A stretch of DNA of 64,000 bases from Acidobacteriota bacterium (GCA_003223935.1 QHXQ01000026.1:1-64000); one strand, 5' to 3'. Numbered from the stretch's first letter, positions 30,767 to 41,120 are shown. Numbers and translations are program-made. The notes: generated by a model from the letters alone, not told the origin.

Positions 30767-32866
30767 ATGCCTGAGCGCCCTGCGCAGTTCAAAGTCCATC
30801 CTGACCCATCGCGGCCACGCACATCTCTCGTCGTCACTGTCCTCATCATCTGGATGCTGATCATCGGGGGACAACTCGTCCGTCTGCAAGTCGGGCAGTA
30901 CGACGTGCTCAGCGCGCGTGCGCGGCGACAACAACAGCAGACGGTTGAGACGACCGCCCCGCGCGGTCTCATCCTCGACCGCGCGGGGCGCGAACTCGCG
31001 CGCAGTCTCGAAGTGGATTCATTCTTCGTTGTGCCGTCTGAATTGACCGACGTGCACGATGCGGCGACACGGCTTGCGCTCGTGCTCGATCTGAAAGCGC
31101 CGGAGCTAGAGGCTCGCTTGCGCTCGGCGCAAGACGCGAAGCGCAAGTTTCTATGGCTCGCGCGCCAACTCGACGCAGACAAGGCAGAGCGTGTGCGTGC
31201 GTTGCAACTCGCGGGCGTGCATACGCAGAAGGAGACGAAGCGTTACTACCCGAACGGCTCGCTCGCGGCGCATGTGCTCGGCTTCGTCGGCACGGATGAT
31301 GCAGGTTTGGCCGGCATTGAGCGTATGCGCGATGCGGCGCTCAAAGGCGATGGCGGCGCAGTGCGGCTCGACGGCGACGGCTTGCGGCGCGCTTACGATA
31401 GTCACGAACAAGCGGCGCAAGCGGGCCGCTCAATCGTGCTGACAATTGATCAGAACGTGCAGTATCAGGCTGAGCAGGCGCTCGGCGCGGCGATGGAACA
31501 GACGCACGCGAAATCGGCCACGGCCATCGTGCTCGACCCACACACGGGCGAGATTCTCGCGCTTGCCAACGCGCCGACGTTCGATCCGAATGATGCGCGC
31601 AGAGTCGGCGCGCAAGCAGGCGATAGTGAACATGCAGCACAGGATGTGAAGCGCAACCCCGCGCTCGAAAATATCTATGAGCCGGGTTCGACTTTTAAGA
31701 TCGTGGCCTTCTCGGCCGCGCTTGAAGAGAAACTCGCGCGCCCCGAAGAGTTGATTGATTGTCAGATGGGTTCGATCACAGTCTTTGGTCGCGTCGTGCA
31801 CGACTCGCACCCGCATGGCACGTTGACAGTCTCCGATGCGCTCGCTATGTCGAGCAACGTGGCCGCGATCAAATTGGGCATACGTGTCGGCAGCGCGCGT
31901 TTATATGACTACATCCGCCGCTTCGGCTTCGGCGCGAAGACCGGCGTCGAGTTGCCGGGCGAGACGAAGGGCTTGCTGCGCGACGTGAAGCGTTGGCAGC
32001 CGACCTCAATCGGCTCGATCCCGATGGGGCAAGAGATCGGCGTGACGGCCGTGCAGATGGCCGCCGCGTTCGGCGCGATTGCGAACGACGGCGTGCGCAT
32101 GCAACCGCATCTGATCAGAGAGGTGCGCGAGGCTGATAGCACAACAGTCGAACAAGCGCAGCCCGAAGCACATCGCGTCATCAGTGCGGAGACGGCCGCG
32201 AAGCTCAAGCCGATGCTTGAGAGCGTGACCGTGAAGGGCACGGCGAAGCGCGCGCAATTGGATGGCTACACGACTGCGGGCAAGACGGGCACGGCGCAGA
32301 AGATCGATCCGCGCACGCACACCTACTCGCACACGAAGTTCGTCGCTTCGTTCGTCGGTTTCGCGCCGGTCGAAAATCCTGCGGTCGTGATCGCGGTGGT
32401 GATTGACGAGCCGGCCGGCGCGTACTATGGCGGCGAAGTGGCCGCGCCTGTGTTTCAACAGATCGCGACGAACGTGCTGCCGTATCTCAATGTCGAGCCG
32501 GACGCCGAACCGGATCAACAACCGGCGCATCGTGAACAACTCGCAGAGGTCGCGCCGGAGTTGCAACACGCAAGGGCAGTTGAACAAGCGCAGATGAACG
32601 ATGCGCAGCAAGCGTTGTTGCCTGAAGTCGCCGAGCGTAACGGCGGCGAGGTGCGCGAGGTGGTCTATGCGCCTGCGGGCGAGCGTGCGCTGTTGATGCC
32701 AGACTTGCGCGGGCAGAGCGTGCGCGATGCGGCGCGTGTGTGCGCGCAGTTGGGGTTGGAGTTGGAAGCGCGCGGCGAAGGGCGCGCGTGGCAGCAAAGC
32801 CCTGAGCCGGGCGCGAGAATCGAATCGGGGCAGGTTGTACGCATTGATTTCGGTCGCAGCGATTGA
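30767..32866 (+). CDS. ftsI: Division transpeptidase FtsI (PBP3-type) with C-terminal PASTA domain
   Basis: 699 aa. One membrane anchor (about 21-38) is followed by the pedestal APRGLILDRAGRELARSLE. In the transpeptidase domain the active Ser308 is in the STFK motif, SSN is at 362-364 and KTG at 506-508. Residues 575-630 are a Gln/Glu-rich linker. Residues 631-697 form one PASTA domain (LLMPDLRGQSVRDAARVCAQLGLELE...PEPGARIESGQVVRI). The enzyme cross-links septal peptidoglycan in complex with FtsW, encoded downstream. murE, normally next, is absent. Confidence 0.95.
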   Translation: MPERPAQFKVHPDPSRPRTSLVVTVLIIWMLIIGGQLVRLQVGQYDVLSARARRQQQQTVETTAPRGLILDRAGRELARSLEVDSFFVVPSELTDVHDAATRLALVLDLKAPELEARLRSAQDAKRKFLWLARQLDADKAERVRALQLAGVHTQKETKRYYPNGSLAAHVLGFVGTDDAGLAGIERMRDAALKGDGGAVRLDGDGLRRAYDSHEQAAQAGRSIVLTIDQNVQYQAEQALGAAMEQTHAKSATAIVLDPHTGEILALANAPTFDPNDARRVGAQAGDSEHAAQDVKRNPALENIYEPGSTFKIVAFSAALEEKLARPEELIDCQMGSITVFGRVVHDSHPHGTLTVSDALAMSSNVAAIKLGIRVGSARLYDYIRRFGFGAKTGVELPGETKGLLRDVKRWQPTSIGSIPMGQEIGVTAVQMAAAFGAIANDGVRMQPHLIREVREADSTTVEQAQPEAHRVISAETAAKLKPMLESVTVKGTAKRAQLDGYTTAGKTGTAQKIDPRTHTYSHTKFVASFVGFAPVENPAVVIAVVIDEPAGAYYGGEVAAPVFQQIATNVLPYLNVEPDAEPDQQPAHREQLAEVAPELQHARAVEQAQMNDAQQALLPEVAERNGGEVREVVYAPAGERALLMPDLRGQSVRDAARVCAQLGLELEARGEGRAWQQSPEPGARIESGQVVRIDFGRSD

Positions 32867-32947
32867 GCTGCGCGAAAAGTTTGTTCGTTGTCGCACGCGG
32901 TCAGTCAAACGAACGAGGGCAAACAACTGACATTGATGGAGTGAGAC

Positions 32948-33163
32948 ATGACTCTTCCCCCGCAAAGTCATCCGCAATATGAACTACGTCGCCGGATCGC
33001 AGATTGCCGCGAACGCCTGCGCCGGTCACGAACAGGACAGAGACCGTCGGAGCGCGAAGCGCACACGCAAGCGTCAGCGGCGAACGACGAACCGACGAGC
33101 GAGGAGACGGCAGACGCGCCTATGCGACGGCGCGCGAGCCAGCGACGGCGCATGCGCCGTTGA
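32948..33163 (+). CDS. Small basic hypothetical protein in the position normally held by murE
   Basis: 71 aa, start ATG with GGAG 6 nt upstream, between ftsI and murF. The sequence is Arg-rich at both ends (YELRRRIADCRERLRRSRTG; RRRASQRRRMRR) with an acidic middle. There is no membrane segment and no family recognised. It may be a genuine small protein or chance coding in an intergenic stretch. The flanks (32867-32947, 33164-33217) show nothing else. Confidence 0.4.
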   Translation: MTLPPQSHPQYELRRRIADCRERLRRSRTGQRPSEREAHTQASAANDEPTSEETADAPMRRRASQRRRMRR

Positions 33164-33217
33164 ACAAGTGGGCGCAAGGGTTCGGAAAACTTTCGCGCGG
33201 AGGCTGACAAAAGCAGC

Positions 33218-34717
33218 GTGAAGATCAGCACGGCAGCGCGGTTGATGCGCGCAGACACAACTGCGACAGCCGAGTTCTTTGACAAAGAGTTGACCGGCTT
33301 TTCGATAGACACGCGCACGGTCGCGCCCGGCGAACTGTTCTTCGCGCTCGCGCCCGAAGACTACAGGCGGCACTACTTCACCGCCACGCAGTTCGACGAC
33401 GCGCATCGTTATCTGGCGCAAGCGTTCGCACGCGGCGCGGCCGGCGCGGTCGTCTTGCGCGCACGTGGCGCAGGCGATGAAGAGTTGCAGGCTTTAAGTG
33501 ATCGACTGCTGCTCGTTGATGATGTGATTGACGCGCTGCAAGCGGTCGCGCACGGTGTGCTTGAGCATTGGGACGGACAAGTCGTCGGCATCACAGGGAG
33601 CGCGGGCAAGACGACGGCGAAGGATTTGACGGCGCACGTGCTCAAGAGCGCAGGCCGGCGCGTGTCGAAGACGCAGAAGAACTTCAACAACGAGTTGGGG
33701 CTGCCGCTCTCGATCCTGCAAATGGTTTCGGCGGGCGCGGAAGCGACGGACTTCGACGCGGCCGTGCTTGAATACGGGCAATCAATGTTCGGCGAGATCG
33801 CCAAGCTCACAGAGGTTGCGCCGCCCGACATCGGCGTCGAGTTGCTCGTCGCGCCCGCGCATCTGGAGTTCTTCGATTCAATCGAGCAGATCGCCGCAGG
33901 CAAGGCACAGCTCATTGAAAACTTGAAGCCGGGCGGCATCGCCGTCTTGAACGCGGACGACGAACGCGTCGCCGCGATGCGCGCGAAACACACGGGGCGC
34001 ACCGTCACGTTCGGCATTGAAAATCAGGCGGACGTAATGGCTGCCGATATCGAACGCGCGCGTTTCGGTCTCACGCGCTTTCGCTTGTGCACGCCGCTCG
34101 GCGAAGCGATTGCAGAGTTGTCTTTGCCCGGTCGGCATAACTTGTCGAACGCGCTTGCGGCCTCCTCGGTCGCCACGTGCTTCGGCATCATGCCCGAAGT
34201 GATCGCCGCCGCGCTCGCTACGGCGAGACCGACGGAGATGCGCGGCGAGGTGATTGACTTCGCGCAGGAGTTCAGCGTGATTGACGATTCGTACAACTCG
34301 AATCCGGCGTCGCTGCTAAGCATGGCGCGTGCGCTCGCCGAAGGGCGCGCCGCAAGTGCAGACGAACGCGGCCGCCGCGCCATCGTCGTCGCAGGCGAGA
34401 TGCTTGAGTTGGGCGCGGACGGCGCGGCGCTTCATCGCGCGGCGGGCCGCGAGATCGCGAGCCTTGACGTTGACTTGCTGTGGGGCGTGCGCGGATTGGC
34501 GAGTGAGTTGATCGAGGGCGCACGCGACGCCGGCATGAGCGCGGCGGCGACGCGGTTCTTTGCGACGACTGAAGAAGCGGCTGCGGCGCTCCTTGATGAA
34601 GTGCGCGCGGGCGATCTCGTCTTGGTTAAGGGATCGCGCAGCGTGCGGACGGATAAGATCGTGACAGCTCTGCGTGAGCGTTTCCCGACTGTGGGTGAGG
34701 ACGAGCCGACGACGTGA
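33218..34717 (+). CDS. murF: UDP-N-acetylmuramoyl-tripeptide-D-alanyl-D-alanine ligase
   Basis: 499 aa, GTG start with GGAGG about 14 nt upstream. The N-terminal domain carries GFSIDTRTVAPGELFFAL. The ATP loop is VVGITGSAGKTTAKDLTAHVL. The MurF-specific KTQKNFNNELGLPLSIL and the late FSVIDDSYNSNPASLLSM and LVKGSRSVR are present. It adds D-Ala-D-Ala to the UDP-MurNAc tripeptide. KNFNNE(I/L)GLP separates it from MurE, so this is not a MurE. Confidence 0.95.
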   Translation: MKISTAARLMRADTTATAEFFDKELTGFSIDTRTVAPGELFFALAPEDYRRHYFTATQFDDAHRYLAQAFARGAAGAVVLRARGAGDEELQALSDRLLLVDDVIDALQAVAHGVLEHWDGQVVGITGSAGKTTAKDLTAHVLKSAGRRVSKTQKNFNNELGLPLSILQMVSAGAEATDFDAAVLEYGQSMFGEIAKLTEVAPPDIGVELLVAPAHLEFFDSIEQIAAGKAQLIENLKPGGIAVLNADDERVAAMRAKHTGRTVTFGIENQADVMAADIERARFGLTRFRLCTPLGEAIAELSLPGRHNLSNALAASSVATCFGIMPEVIAAALATARPTEMRGEVIDFAQEFSVIDDSYNSNPASLLSMARALAEGRAASADERGRRAIVVAGEMLELGADGAALHRAAGREIASLDVDLLWGVRGLASELIEGARDAGMSAAATRFFATTEEAAAALLDEVRAGDLVLVKGSRSVRTDKIVTALRERFPTVGEDEPTT

Positions 34718-34761
34718 GTTGCCACAGTCAGTACGTTGTGTAAAAGACGTTTGAGATCAGC

Positions 34762-35904
34762 ATGATCTACTACATCTTTTATGAGTGGCTCTTCAAACGG
34801 CTGTCGGGGCAGCAACCGGAGTCCGTTTTTTTCAAGGCGCTCAACGTTTTTCAGTACGTCACGTTTCGCACCGCTTACGCGACGATCACGGCGCTTTTGA
34901 TCTCGCTCATCTTCGGCGGGCGCGTGATTCGCGCATTGCGTGAGTTGAACGTCGGCCAACAGATACGCGAAGAAGGGCCGCAAGCGCACATGGCCAAGCG
35001 CGGCACGCCGACGATGGGCGGCGTGCTCATCATCGGCTCGGTGCTCATCTCGACTTTGCTCTGGGCCAAGCTGTCGAGCATCTACGTCTGGATCACGATG
35101 GGGGCGACGACGCTCTTCGCCTTGATCGGATTCTTGGACGACTACGCGAAGGTGACCAAGCGGCAGAGCTTGGGGCTGACGGGCAAACAGAAACTGCTCG
35201 CGCAGTTTCTGATCGCGCTCGGCATCTGGGCGACGCTCTATTTTTTTACGGACTACTCTTGGAACTTGAGTATTCCGTTCTTCAAGTTGACGGCAACGAG
35301 CGGCGTCACATACATCGGCCCTTGGCTCTATCTGCCGTTCATCCTGATCGTACTCATCGGTTCATCGAACGCGGTGAACCTGACGGATGGTTTAGACGGG
35401 CTGGCGATCAGCGTCACATTCGTCGCGATGGTGGCGCTGACGGCGTTTACATATGTGAGCGGCGACGAGCGTTGGGCGCGGCTGCTGCTCTTGACCTTTC
35501 AGAAGGACGTGGGCGAGTTGACGGTCTTCTGCGGCGCGATGGTCGGCGCGAGTTTAGGCTTCTTGTGGTACAACGCGCCGCCCGCCGATGTCTTTATGGG
35601 CGACGTGGGTAGCCTCGCTATCGGCGGGGCGTTCGGCACGATTGGCATCTTGACCAAGCAGGAGTTGATCCTCGTCTTCGTCGGCGGTGTGTTCGTCATG
35701 GAAGCGATCTCTGTGATGCTGCAAGTCTCTTTCTTCAAACTGACGAAGCGGCACACGGGCACAGGGCGCAGGCTCTTTAAGATGACGCCCCTGCATCATC
35801 ACTTCGAGATGCAAGGCTGGAAAGAATCTAAAGTTGTCTTTCGCTTTTTGATCCTTGCGATCCTGTTTGCGCTGTTGAGTCTATCAACGTTGAAGCTGCG
35901 TTAA
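34762..35904 (+). CDS. mraY: Phospho-N-acetylmuramoyl-pentapeptide transferase
   Basis: 380 aa, about ten membrane segments. Hallmarks: [52 protein letters not shown] and [15 protein letters not shown], plus the [13 protein letters not shown] loop. It transfers phospho-MurNAc-pentapeptide to undecaprenyl phosphate, making lipid I. Confidence 0.98.
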   Translation: MIYYIFYEWLFKRLSGQQPESVFFKALNVFQYVTFRTAYATITALLISLIFGGRVIRALRELNVGQQIREEGPQAHMAKRGTPTMGGVLIIGSVLISTLLWAKLSSIYVWITMGATTLFALIGFLDDYAKVTKRQSLGLTGKQKLLAQFLIALGIWATLYFFTDYSWNLSIPFFKLTATSGVTYIGPWLYLPFILIVLIGSSNAVNLTDGLDGLAISVTFVAMVALTAFTYVSGDERWARLLLLTFQKDVGELTVFCGAMVGASLGFLWYNAPPADVFMGDVGSLAIGGAFGTIGILTKQELILVFVGGVFVMEAISVMLQVSFFKLTKRHTGTGRRLFKMTPLHHHFEMQGWKESKVVFRFLILAILFALLSLSTLKLR

Positions 35905-35914
35905 TGAAGTTTCG

Positions 35915-37306
35915 ATGGAACTGAGCGGCAAAAAAGTTCTGGTCATTGGCGCGGCGCGGAGCGGCGTGGCGGCGGCGCGTTTTCTCGCGGCGCGCGGCGC
36001 AGTGGTGGCCTTGAATGATCGCAAGCCGCTTGAGGAATGGACGGACGAAGCGCGGGCATTGAAAGAGTCCGGCGTGGGCCTCGTCGCGGGCGAGTTGCCG
36101 ATGTGGTTGATGGATCAGATCGAGTTGGTCGTGTTGAGTCCGGGCGTGCCGACCAAATCAATTCCGGCGCGCTACATGGAGCGCGCGGGCGCGGAGGTGA
36201 TCGGCGAGATTGAATTGGCCGCGCGCTTCTTGCGCGGGCGCATCGTCGCCATCACCGGCACGAACGGGAAGACGACGACGACCGCCTTGATCGGTGAATT
36301 GCTCAAGGGCGCAGATTTGCCTGTACAAGTCGGCGGCAACATCGGCACGCCGCTCATCTCGTTGGTTGAAACTTCGCGTGCAGACGGCTGGACGGTCGTC
36401 GAAGTCTCAAGCTATCAGCTTGAGACGATTGACACGTTTCATCCGACCGTCGCCATCGTCTTGAACCTGATGCCCGACCACATGGATCGCTACGAGCATT
36501 TGATGGACTACGCCGCCGCCAAGCATCGCATCTTCCGCAATCAGACGGCGGAGGATGTTGCGATCCTAAACGCCGACGACGAGATCGTCTCATCATGGGC
36601 GTCGGGCCTGAGCGCGCATGTCGTACTGTTCAGCACGGCGCGCGAACTTGAAGAAGGTCTCTTCTTGCGCAACGGGCAAGAGATCGTTTCGCGCACACGC
36701 GACGGCGAGCGCGTGCTCGCGCGCCGCGACGAGATGCAGTTGCGCGGGCTGCATAACGTGCAGAACGTGATGGCGGCATTGGCGGCCGGTCTTGCCTGCG
36801 GCGCGGCGCCCGATTCGATGCGCGAGACGATTAAGAATTTTGAGCCAGTCGAGCACAGGCTTGAACGTGTCGCGGAAATTAACGGCGTCGAGTTTTACAA
36901 CGACTCGAAGGCGACGAACGTGGATGCGACCGTCAAGGCGCTCGAAGCGTTCGCCGACGCGGCGGGCCAAGTCGTCTTGATTCTCGGCGGGCGCGGTAAG
37001 AACGCGCCTTATGCGCCGCTTGCGCCGCTCGTCGAGCGGCACGTGCGCGCGCTCGTCCTCATCGGCGAGGACGCGGATCGGATCGAGCAGGAGTTGCAAG
37101 CTTATGCCCCAGCAACACGCGCCGTAAGTATGCAAGATGCCGTGCAGCGCGCGACGGCGCTCGCGCAAGCCGGCGACGTAGTGCTGCTCGCGCCCGCGTG
37201 CGCGAGCTTCGACATGTTCGACAACTTCGAGCAGCGCGGGTGGGTATTCAAGGAAGCGGTTAAAGAAGTTGCAAGTTCAAAGTTGCAGGTTTCAAGTTCA
37301 GCATAA
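35915..37306 (+). CDS. murD: UDP-N-acetylmuramoylalanine-D-glutamate ligase
   Basis: 463 aa. A Rossmann-like N-domain (KVLVIGAARSGVAAARFLAARGA) and the ATP loop VAITGTNGKTTTTALIGELL mark MurD, with HRLERVAEINGVEFYNDSKATNVDA in the middle. It adds D-Glu to UDP-MurNAc-L-Ala. The last twelve codons (VASSKLQVSSSA) are encoded by the tandem AAGTTCA-type heptamers that follow, so the native C-terminus has been replaced or extended by repeat DNA. Confidence 0.97.
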   Translation: MELSGKKVLVIGAARSGVAAARFLAARGAVVALNDRKPLEEWTDEARALKESGVGLVAGELPMWLMDQIELVVLSPGVPTKSIPARYMERAGAEVIGEIELAARFLRGRIVAITGTNGKTTTTALIGELLKGADLPVQVGGNIGTPLISLVETSRADGWTVVEVSSYQLETIDTFHPTVAIVLNLMPDHMDRYEHLMDYAAAKHRIFRNQTAEDVAILNADDEIVSSWASGLSAHVVLFSTARELEEGLFLRNGQEIVSRTRDGERVLARRDEMQLRGLHNVQNVMAALAAGLACGAAPDSMRETIKNFEPVEHRLERVAEINGVEFYNDSKATNVDATVKALEAFADAAGQVVLILGGRGKNAPYAPLAPLVERHVRALVLIGEDADRIEQELQAYAPATRAVSMQDAVQRATALAQAGDVVLLAPACASFDMFDNFEQRGWVFKEAVKEVASSKLQVSSSA

Positions 37307-37335
37307 CTTTGAACCTTGAACCTTAAACTTTGAAC
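37266..37335. repeat. Heptamer hairpin AAGTTCA overlapping the murD 3' end
   Basis: Five tandem units AAGTTGC, AAGTTCA, AAGTTGC, AGGTTTC, AAGTTCA run from 37266 to 37300. They pair with TGAACCT-type units at 37305-37335. The left arm is inside murD. Confidence 0.88.
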
Positions 37336-37345
37336 GGTTTTCGCT

Positions 37346-38548
37346 ATGGCAAGGAAACTACAAGCGGACGAGTGGTTGTTTGCGACGACCGTTGGCCTCG
37401 CGCTCTTTGGCGTCGTGATGGTCTATAGCGCAAGTGCGCCCATCGCGTTGCAGCAGAACGGCACGCAGTATCACTACGTCATCCGGCAAGGCTTGTGGAC
37501 GCTCATCGGTTTCGGCGCGATGTTCGTCGGCATGCGTTTGGATTACAGCTTGCTGCGCCGCGGCTGGTTGGCTTACGGCCTGCTCGCGTTGACTGTGCTG
37601 TTGCTTGTGGCTGTGTTCGGGTTCGGCAAGATTAACGGTGCGCATCGTTGGATCAGGTTCGGGCAATCGCTCTCCTTTCAGCCGTCGGAATTGGCGAAGT
37701 TGACGCTGGCGATCTTTCTTGCGCGTCTGCTCGAACGGCGCGCGGGCGAAGAGCAACTTTTCTGGCGGACGTTTGCGCCGTGTGTCGCGGTGACAGGACT
37801 GCTCGTCGTGCTCGTCGCGGGCGAACCTGATCTCGGCACGGCGATGATGCTTGGCGTCGTCGGGTTGACGCTGCTCTTTGCGGCGGGCGCGCGGCTGCAA
37901 CATCTGGGCTTGATGCTTGCGCCTGCGCTCGTCGGCGTGGCGGGCATGATCTTGCTGTTCCCTTGGCGCGTGAAGCGCTTCATGGCGTTCCTCGATCCTT
38001 GGGCGGACGCGCAAGGCGCGGGCTTTCAAGTGGTGCAGTCTCTGATGGCGGTCGGATCGGGCGGCGTGCATGGTCTGGGTTTTGCGCAAGGCAAACAGAA
38101 ACTTTTCTTTCTGCCGTTCGCGCATTCGGATTTCATCTTCGCGGTGGTGGGCGAAGAACTAGGATTGGTCGGCACGTTGCTACTACTCGGCGCGTTTGGT
38201 TTCTTTCTGTGGCGCGGCGTGCGTGCAGCCAGACGCGCGCCTGATCGCTTCGGCATGTTGCTCGCACTCGGCATCGTGACCGGCATCGTCGCGCAGGCGC
38301 TCTTTAATATGAGCGTGGTGTTGTCGCTCGTGCCGACGAAGGGCATCCCGCTGCCGTTCGTCTCCTACGGCGGCACGTCCACAGTGTTCATGCTCTTCGC
38401 GGTCGGCGTGCTCTTGAACATCTCGCAGCAGGGCACTGCGCTCAACGATCTGACGATGCTGCGCTACGCGAGCGACGCGTCGGTTATCGCTAACGCACGA
38501 AGGCGCGCGCCCGTTGTGCAGGAGTGGCAACCGGAGGGACGCGGTTGA
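37346..38548 (+). CDS. ftsW: SEDS-family septal peptidoglycan glycosyltransferase FtsW
   Basis: 400 aa, about ten membrane segments. KINGAHRWIRFGQSLSFQPSELAKL, the AEPDLGTAMML-like VAGEPDLGTAMML, LGFAQGKQKLFFLPFAHSDFIFAVVGEELGL and PLPFVSYGGTSTVFML are SEDS signatures. It polymerises septal glycan strands with FtsI. Start ATG 37346 lies after the heptamer hairpin. Confidence 0.96.
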   Translation: MARKLQADEWLFATTVGLALFGVVMVYSASAPIALQQNGTQYHYVIRQGLWTLIGFGAMFVGMRLDYSLLRRGWLAYGLLALTVLLLVAVFGFGKINGAHRWIRFGQSLSFQPSELAKLTLAIFLARLLERRAGEEQLFWRTFAPCVAVTGLLVVLVAGEPDLGTAMMLGVVGLTLLFAAGARLQHLGLMLAPALVGVAGMILLFPWRVKRFMAFLDPWADAQGAGFQVVQSLMAVGSGGVHGLGFAQGKQKLFFLPFAHSDFIFAVVGEELGLVGTLLLLGAFGFFLWRGVRAARRAPDRFGMLLALGIVTGIVAQALFNMSVVLSLVPTKGIPLPFVSYGGTSTVFMLFAVGVLLNISQQGTALNDLTMLRYASDASVIANARRRAPVVQEWQPEGRG

Positions 38549-38555
38549 ATTGACA

Positions 38556-39656
38556 ATGCGTGCGCTCTTTGCAGCGGGCGGCACGGGCGGGCACATCTAC
38601 CCGGCCATCGCGGTGGCGAACGAGATCATGCGCCGCGACGTCGCATCGGTTGTGCGCTTCGTCGGCACAGCACGCGGGCTTGAGACGCGACTCGTGCCGC
38701 AAGCAGGTTACGAGTTATCGCTCATTGAAAGCGCGGGTCTCGTGAACATGGGTTGGCGCGAACGCATGCGCGGCCTTGTAGTGCTGCCGAAAAGTTTTCT
38801 CGCAGCGCGGCGGCTCATACGCGAGTTCCATCCCGATGTGGTCGTCGGCGCGGGCGGTTACGTGTCGGGGCCTGTGCTGCTCACGGCCGCGCTCGGTCGC
38901 GTGCCGACGTTGATTATGGAATCGAACGCCGTGCCGGGTTTTACCAACCGGCGGTTAATTCGATTTGTTGACGCAGCCGCCGCTTCGTTTGAAGCGACGC
39001 TGCCTTATTTCGGCAAGAAGGGTGTGGTCACGGGCAATCCCGTCCGCCGCGAGTTCTTTGACATTCCAGCTAGGAAGCGCGACCCGGCGCGCTTTTCTCT
39101 GCTCCTGTTTGGCGGCTCGCAAGGTGCGCGCGCGATCAACGAAGCGATGATCGCCGCGCTCACAGAGCTTAATGCGCACCGCTCGGTGCTCGGCATCACG
39201 CATCAAACGGGCCGGCTCGATTTCGCGCGCGTGCGTGCAGCCTACGAGCAAGCGGGTTGGATTGAGCGCGCGGACGTGCGCGAGTACATTGACGATATGG
39301 TGACCGCTTTCGCCAACGCTGATCTGATCATCGCGCGCGCGGGCGCGACGACGAGCGCAGAACTGGCCGCTGCCGGTCGCGCCGCGATCATGATCCCGTT
39401 GCCCGGTCAACTTGAGCAGCAACGCAACGCCGAAGTGCTCCAACAAGCCGGCGCAGCCCGCATGATCTTGCAGACGGACTTGACCGGCGCACGACTCGCG
39501 CAAGAGATCAACGCGCTCGTCAATGAACCTGAACGGCTCAACGCGATGCAACAAGCCGTGCGCCATTTCGCCCGCCGCGACGCAGCCGCCGTGACGGTGG
39601 ATTTGATAGAAAGGCTGAGCAGCAGTGGTCAGAGGTCAGAGATCAGAGGTCAGTGA
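38556..39656 (+). CDS. murG: UDP-GlcNAc:lipid I N-acetylglucosaminyltransferase
   Basis: 366 aa from the ATG at 38556 (MRALFAAGGTGGHIYPAIAVA); the frame upstream is not MurG-like. GGTGGHIYPA, GVTGNPVR-type VVTGNPVRREF, FGGSQGARAINEA and the C-terminal donor-site RAGATTSAELAAAGRAAIMIPLP identify it. It makes lipid II. The final residues (SSSGQRSEIRGQ) are encoded by GGTCAGA heptamers, as in murD. Confidence 0.97.
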   Translation: MRALFAAGGTGGHIYPAIAVANEIMRRDVASVVRFVGTARGLETRLVPQAGYELSLIESAGLVNMGWRERMRGLVVLPKSFLAARRLIREFHPDVVVGAGGYVSGPVLLTAALGRVPTLIMESNAVPGFTNRRLIRFVDAAAASFEATLPYFGKKGVVTGNPVRREFFDIPARKRDPARFSLLLFGGSQGARAINEAMIAALTELNAHRSVLGITHQTGRLDFARVRAAYEQAGWIERADVREYIDDMVTAFANADLIIARAGATTSAELAAAGRAAIMIPLPGQLEQQRNAEVLQQAGAARMILQTDLTGARLAQEINALVNEPERLNAMQQAVRHFARRDAAAVTVDLIERLSSSGQRSEIRGQ

Positions 39657-39729
39657 ACATGAAATCAAGACTGAACTCGACACTCGAAGCTTTTTCTGAT
39701 CTCTAACCTCTGATCTCTGACCTCTGTTG
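39627..39729. repeat. Heptamer hairpin GGTCAGA overlapping the murG 3' end
   Basis: The left arm (39627-39654) reads GGTCAGA, GGTCAGA, GATCAGA, GGTCAGT within murG. The right arm (39695-39722) reads TCTGATC, TCTAACC, TCTGATC, TCTGACC, followed by TCTGTTG, just before murC. Confidence 0.9.
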
Positions 39730-39731
39730 TT

Positions 39732-41120
39732 ATGTTTCACCGCATACGCCACGTCCATCTGGTCGGCATCGGCGGCATCGGCATGTCTGGGATCGCAGAG
39801 GTCTTGTGCAACTTGGGCTTTCGCGTGTCGGGGTCGGATTTGAAACGCTCATCGGTGACGGACAGGTTGGAACAGTTGGGCACGACGATCTTTGAAGGGC
39901 ACAGGGCAGAGCACGTGGGCGACGCGCAGGTGGTGGTTCGCTCCACAGCCGTGCGCGATGACAACCCGGAAGTGTTGGCGGCGCGCGAGCGTTCGATCCC
40001 TGTGATCCCGCGTGCGGAGATGTTGGCGGAGTTGATGCGTCTGAAGCAGGACACGGTCGCAGTCGCAGGTTCACATGGCAAGACGACGACGACTTCGATG
40101 ATCGGCACAGTGCTCGGCGGCGCGGGCCTTGATCCGACGGTTGTGGTCGGCGGCGTGGTCGGCGCGTTCGGCTCGAACGCGCGTTTGGGCAAGAGCGATC
40201 TGATGGTGGTTGAAGCAGACGAGAGCGACCGATCCTTTTTGATGTTGACGCCGACCTTTGCCGTCGTCACCAACATTGATCGCGAGCACATGGATTACTA
40301 CTCGGACATGGACGACATGCGCGATTGCTTTGTCAGCTTCGTCAACAAAGTGCCGTTCTACGGCGCGGCCGTGCTGTGCCTCGACGATCCGCACGTGCAA
40401 GCGGTCATCCCGCGCGTCAAACGTCGGCGCATAACTTACGGCTTGAGCGCGCAAGCCGACATCTCGGCGCACGCGATTCGCTTCGACCGCCCGTTCGGTT
40501 CGACCTTCACGGTCTGGCAAGGGCATGAAGTCGCCGGCGATGTGGAGTTGAATCGCCCGGGCCTGCACAACATCTACAACGCGCTCGCGGCGGTCGCCAT
40601 CGGCTTCGAGTTGGGCGTGCCGTTCGACGTGATCGCGCAGGCGCTGGCGAGTTATACGGGCGTCAATCGGCGCTTTCAATTCAAGGGCGAGGCGGCCGGC
40701 GTGCTGATCATTGACGACTACGGGCATCATCCGACGGAAGTGCGCGCGACCCTCGCGGCGGCGAAGGTCGGCTCAAAGGGCCGGCGCATGGTCGTCCTGT
40801 TCCAGCCGCATCGTTACACGCGCACGCGCGATCAGTTGGACGAGTTTGCGCGCGCGTTCAATAACGCGGACGTGCTGCTCTTGACGGACATCTATGCGGC
40901 GAGCGAAGACCCGATTCCGGGCATCACGGCCGAGACGTTGACCGAGGCGATCAGAAGCTACGGCCACAAGAACGCCGCCTACGTCGGCAGCCTTGAGACG
41001 GCCGTCAAAGCACTCGTCAGCGAAGCGCGTCCCGGCGATATGGTCGTCACGCTCGGCGCGGGCAACGTCTATCAAGCGGGCGAACAGTTGCTTGAGCTAT
41101 TGAAGAAGAACGGCAAATGA
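39732..41120 (+). CDS. murC: UDP-N-acetylmuramate-L-alanine ligase
   Basis: 462 aa. [28 protein letters not shown], the ATP loop [15 protein letters not shown], and [18 protein letters not shown] with [17 protein letters not shown] are MurC signatures. It adds L-Ala to UDP-MurNAc. The stop overlaps the murB start by 4 bp. Confidence 0.97.
   Translation: MFHRIRHVHLVGIGGIGMSGIAEVLCNLGFRVSGSDLKRSSVTDRLEQLGTTIFEGHRAEHVGDAQVVVRSTAVRDDNPEVLAARERSIPVIPRAEMLAELMRLKQDTVAVAGSHGKTTTTSMIGTVLGGAGLDPTVVVGGVVGAFGSNARLGKSDLMVVEADESDRSFLMLTPTFAVVTNIDREHMDYYSDMDDMRDCFVSFVNKVPFYGAAVLCLDDPHVQAVIPRVKRRRITYGLSAQADISAHAIRFDRPFGSTFTVWQGHEVAGDVELNRPGLHNIYNALAAVAIGFELGVPFDVIAQALASYTGVNRRFQFKGEAAGVLIIDDYGHHPTEVRATLAAAKVGSKGRRMVVLFQPHRYTRTRDQLDEFARAFNNADVLLLTDIYAASEDPIPGITAETLTEAIRSYGHKNAAYVGSLETAVKALVSEARPGDMVVTLGAGNVYQAGEQLLELLKKNGK

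Noticed and set aside
33218..34717. Reading this ligase as MurE
   Set aside because: It has KTQKNFNNELGLPLS and lacks the MurE D(D/N)P(R) diaminopimelate or lysine motif.
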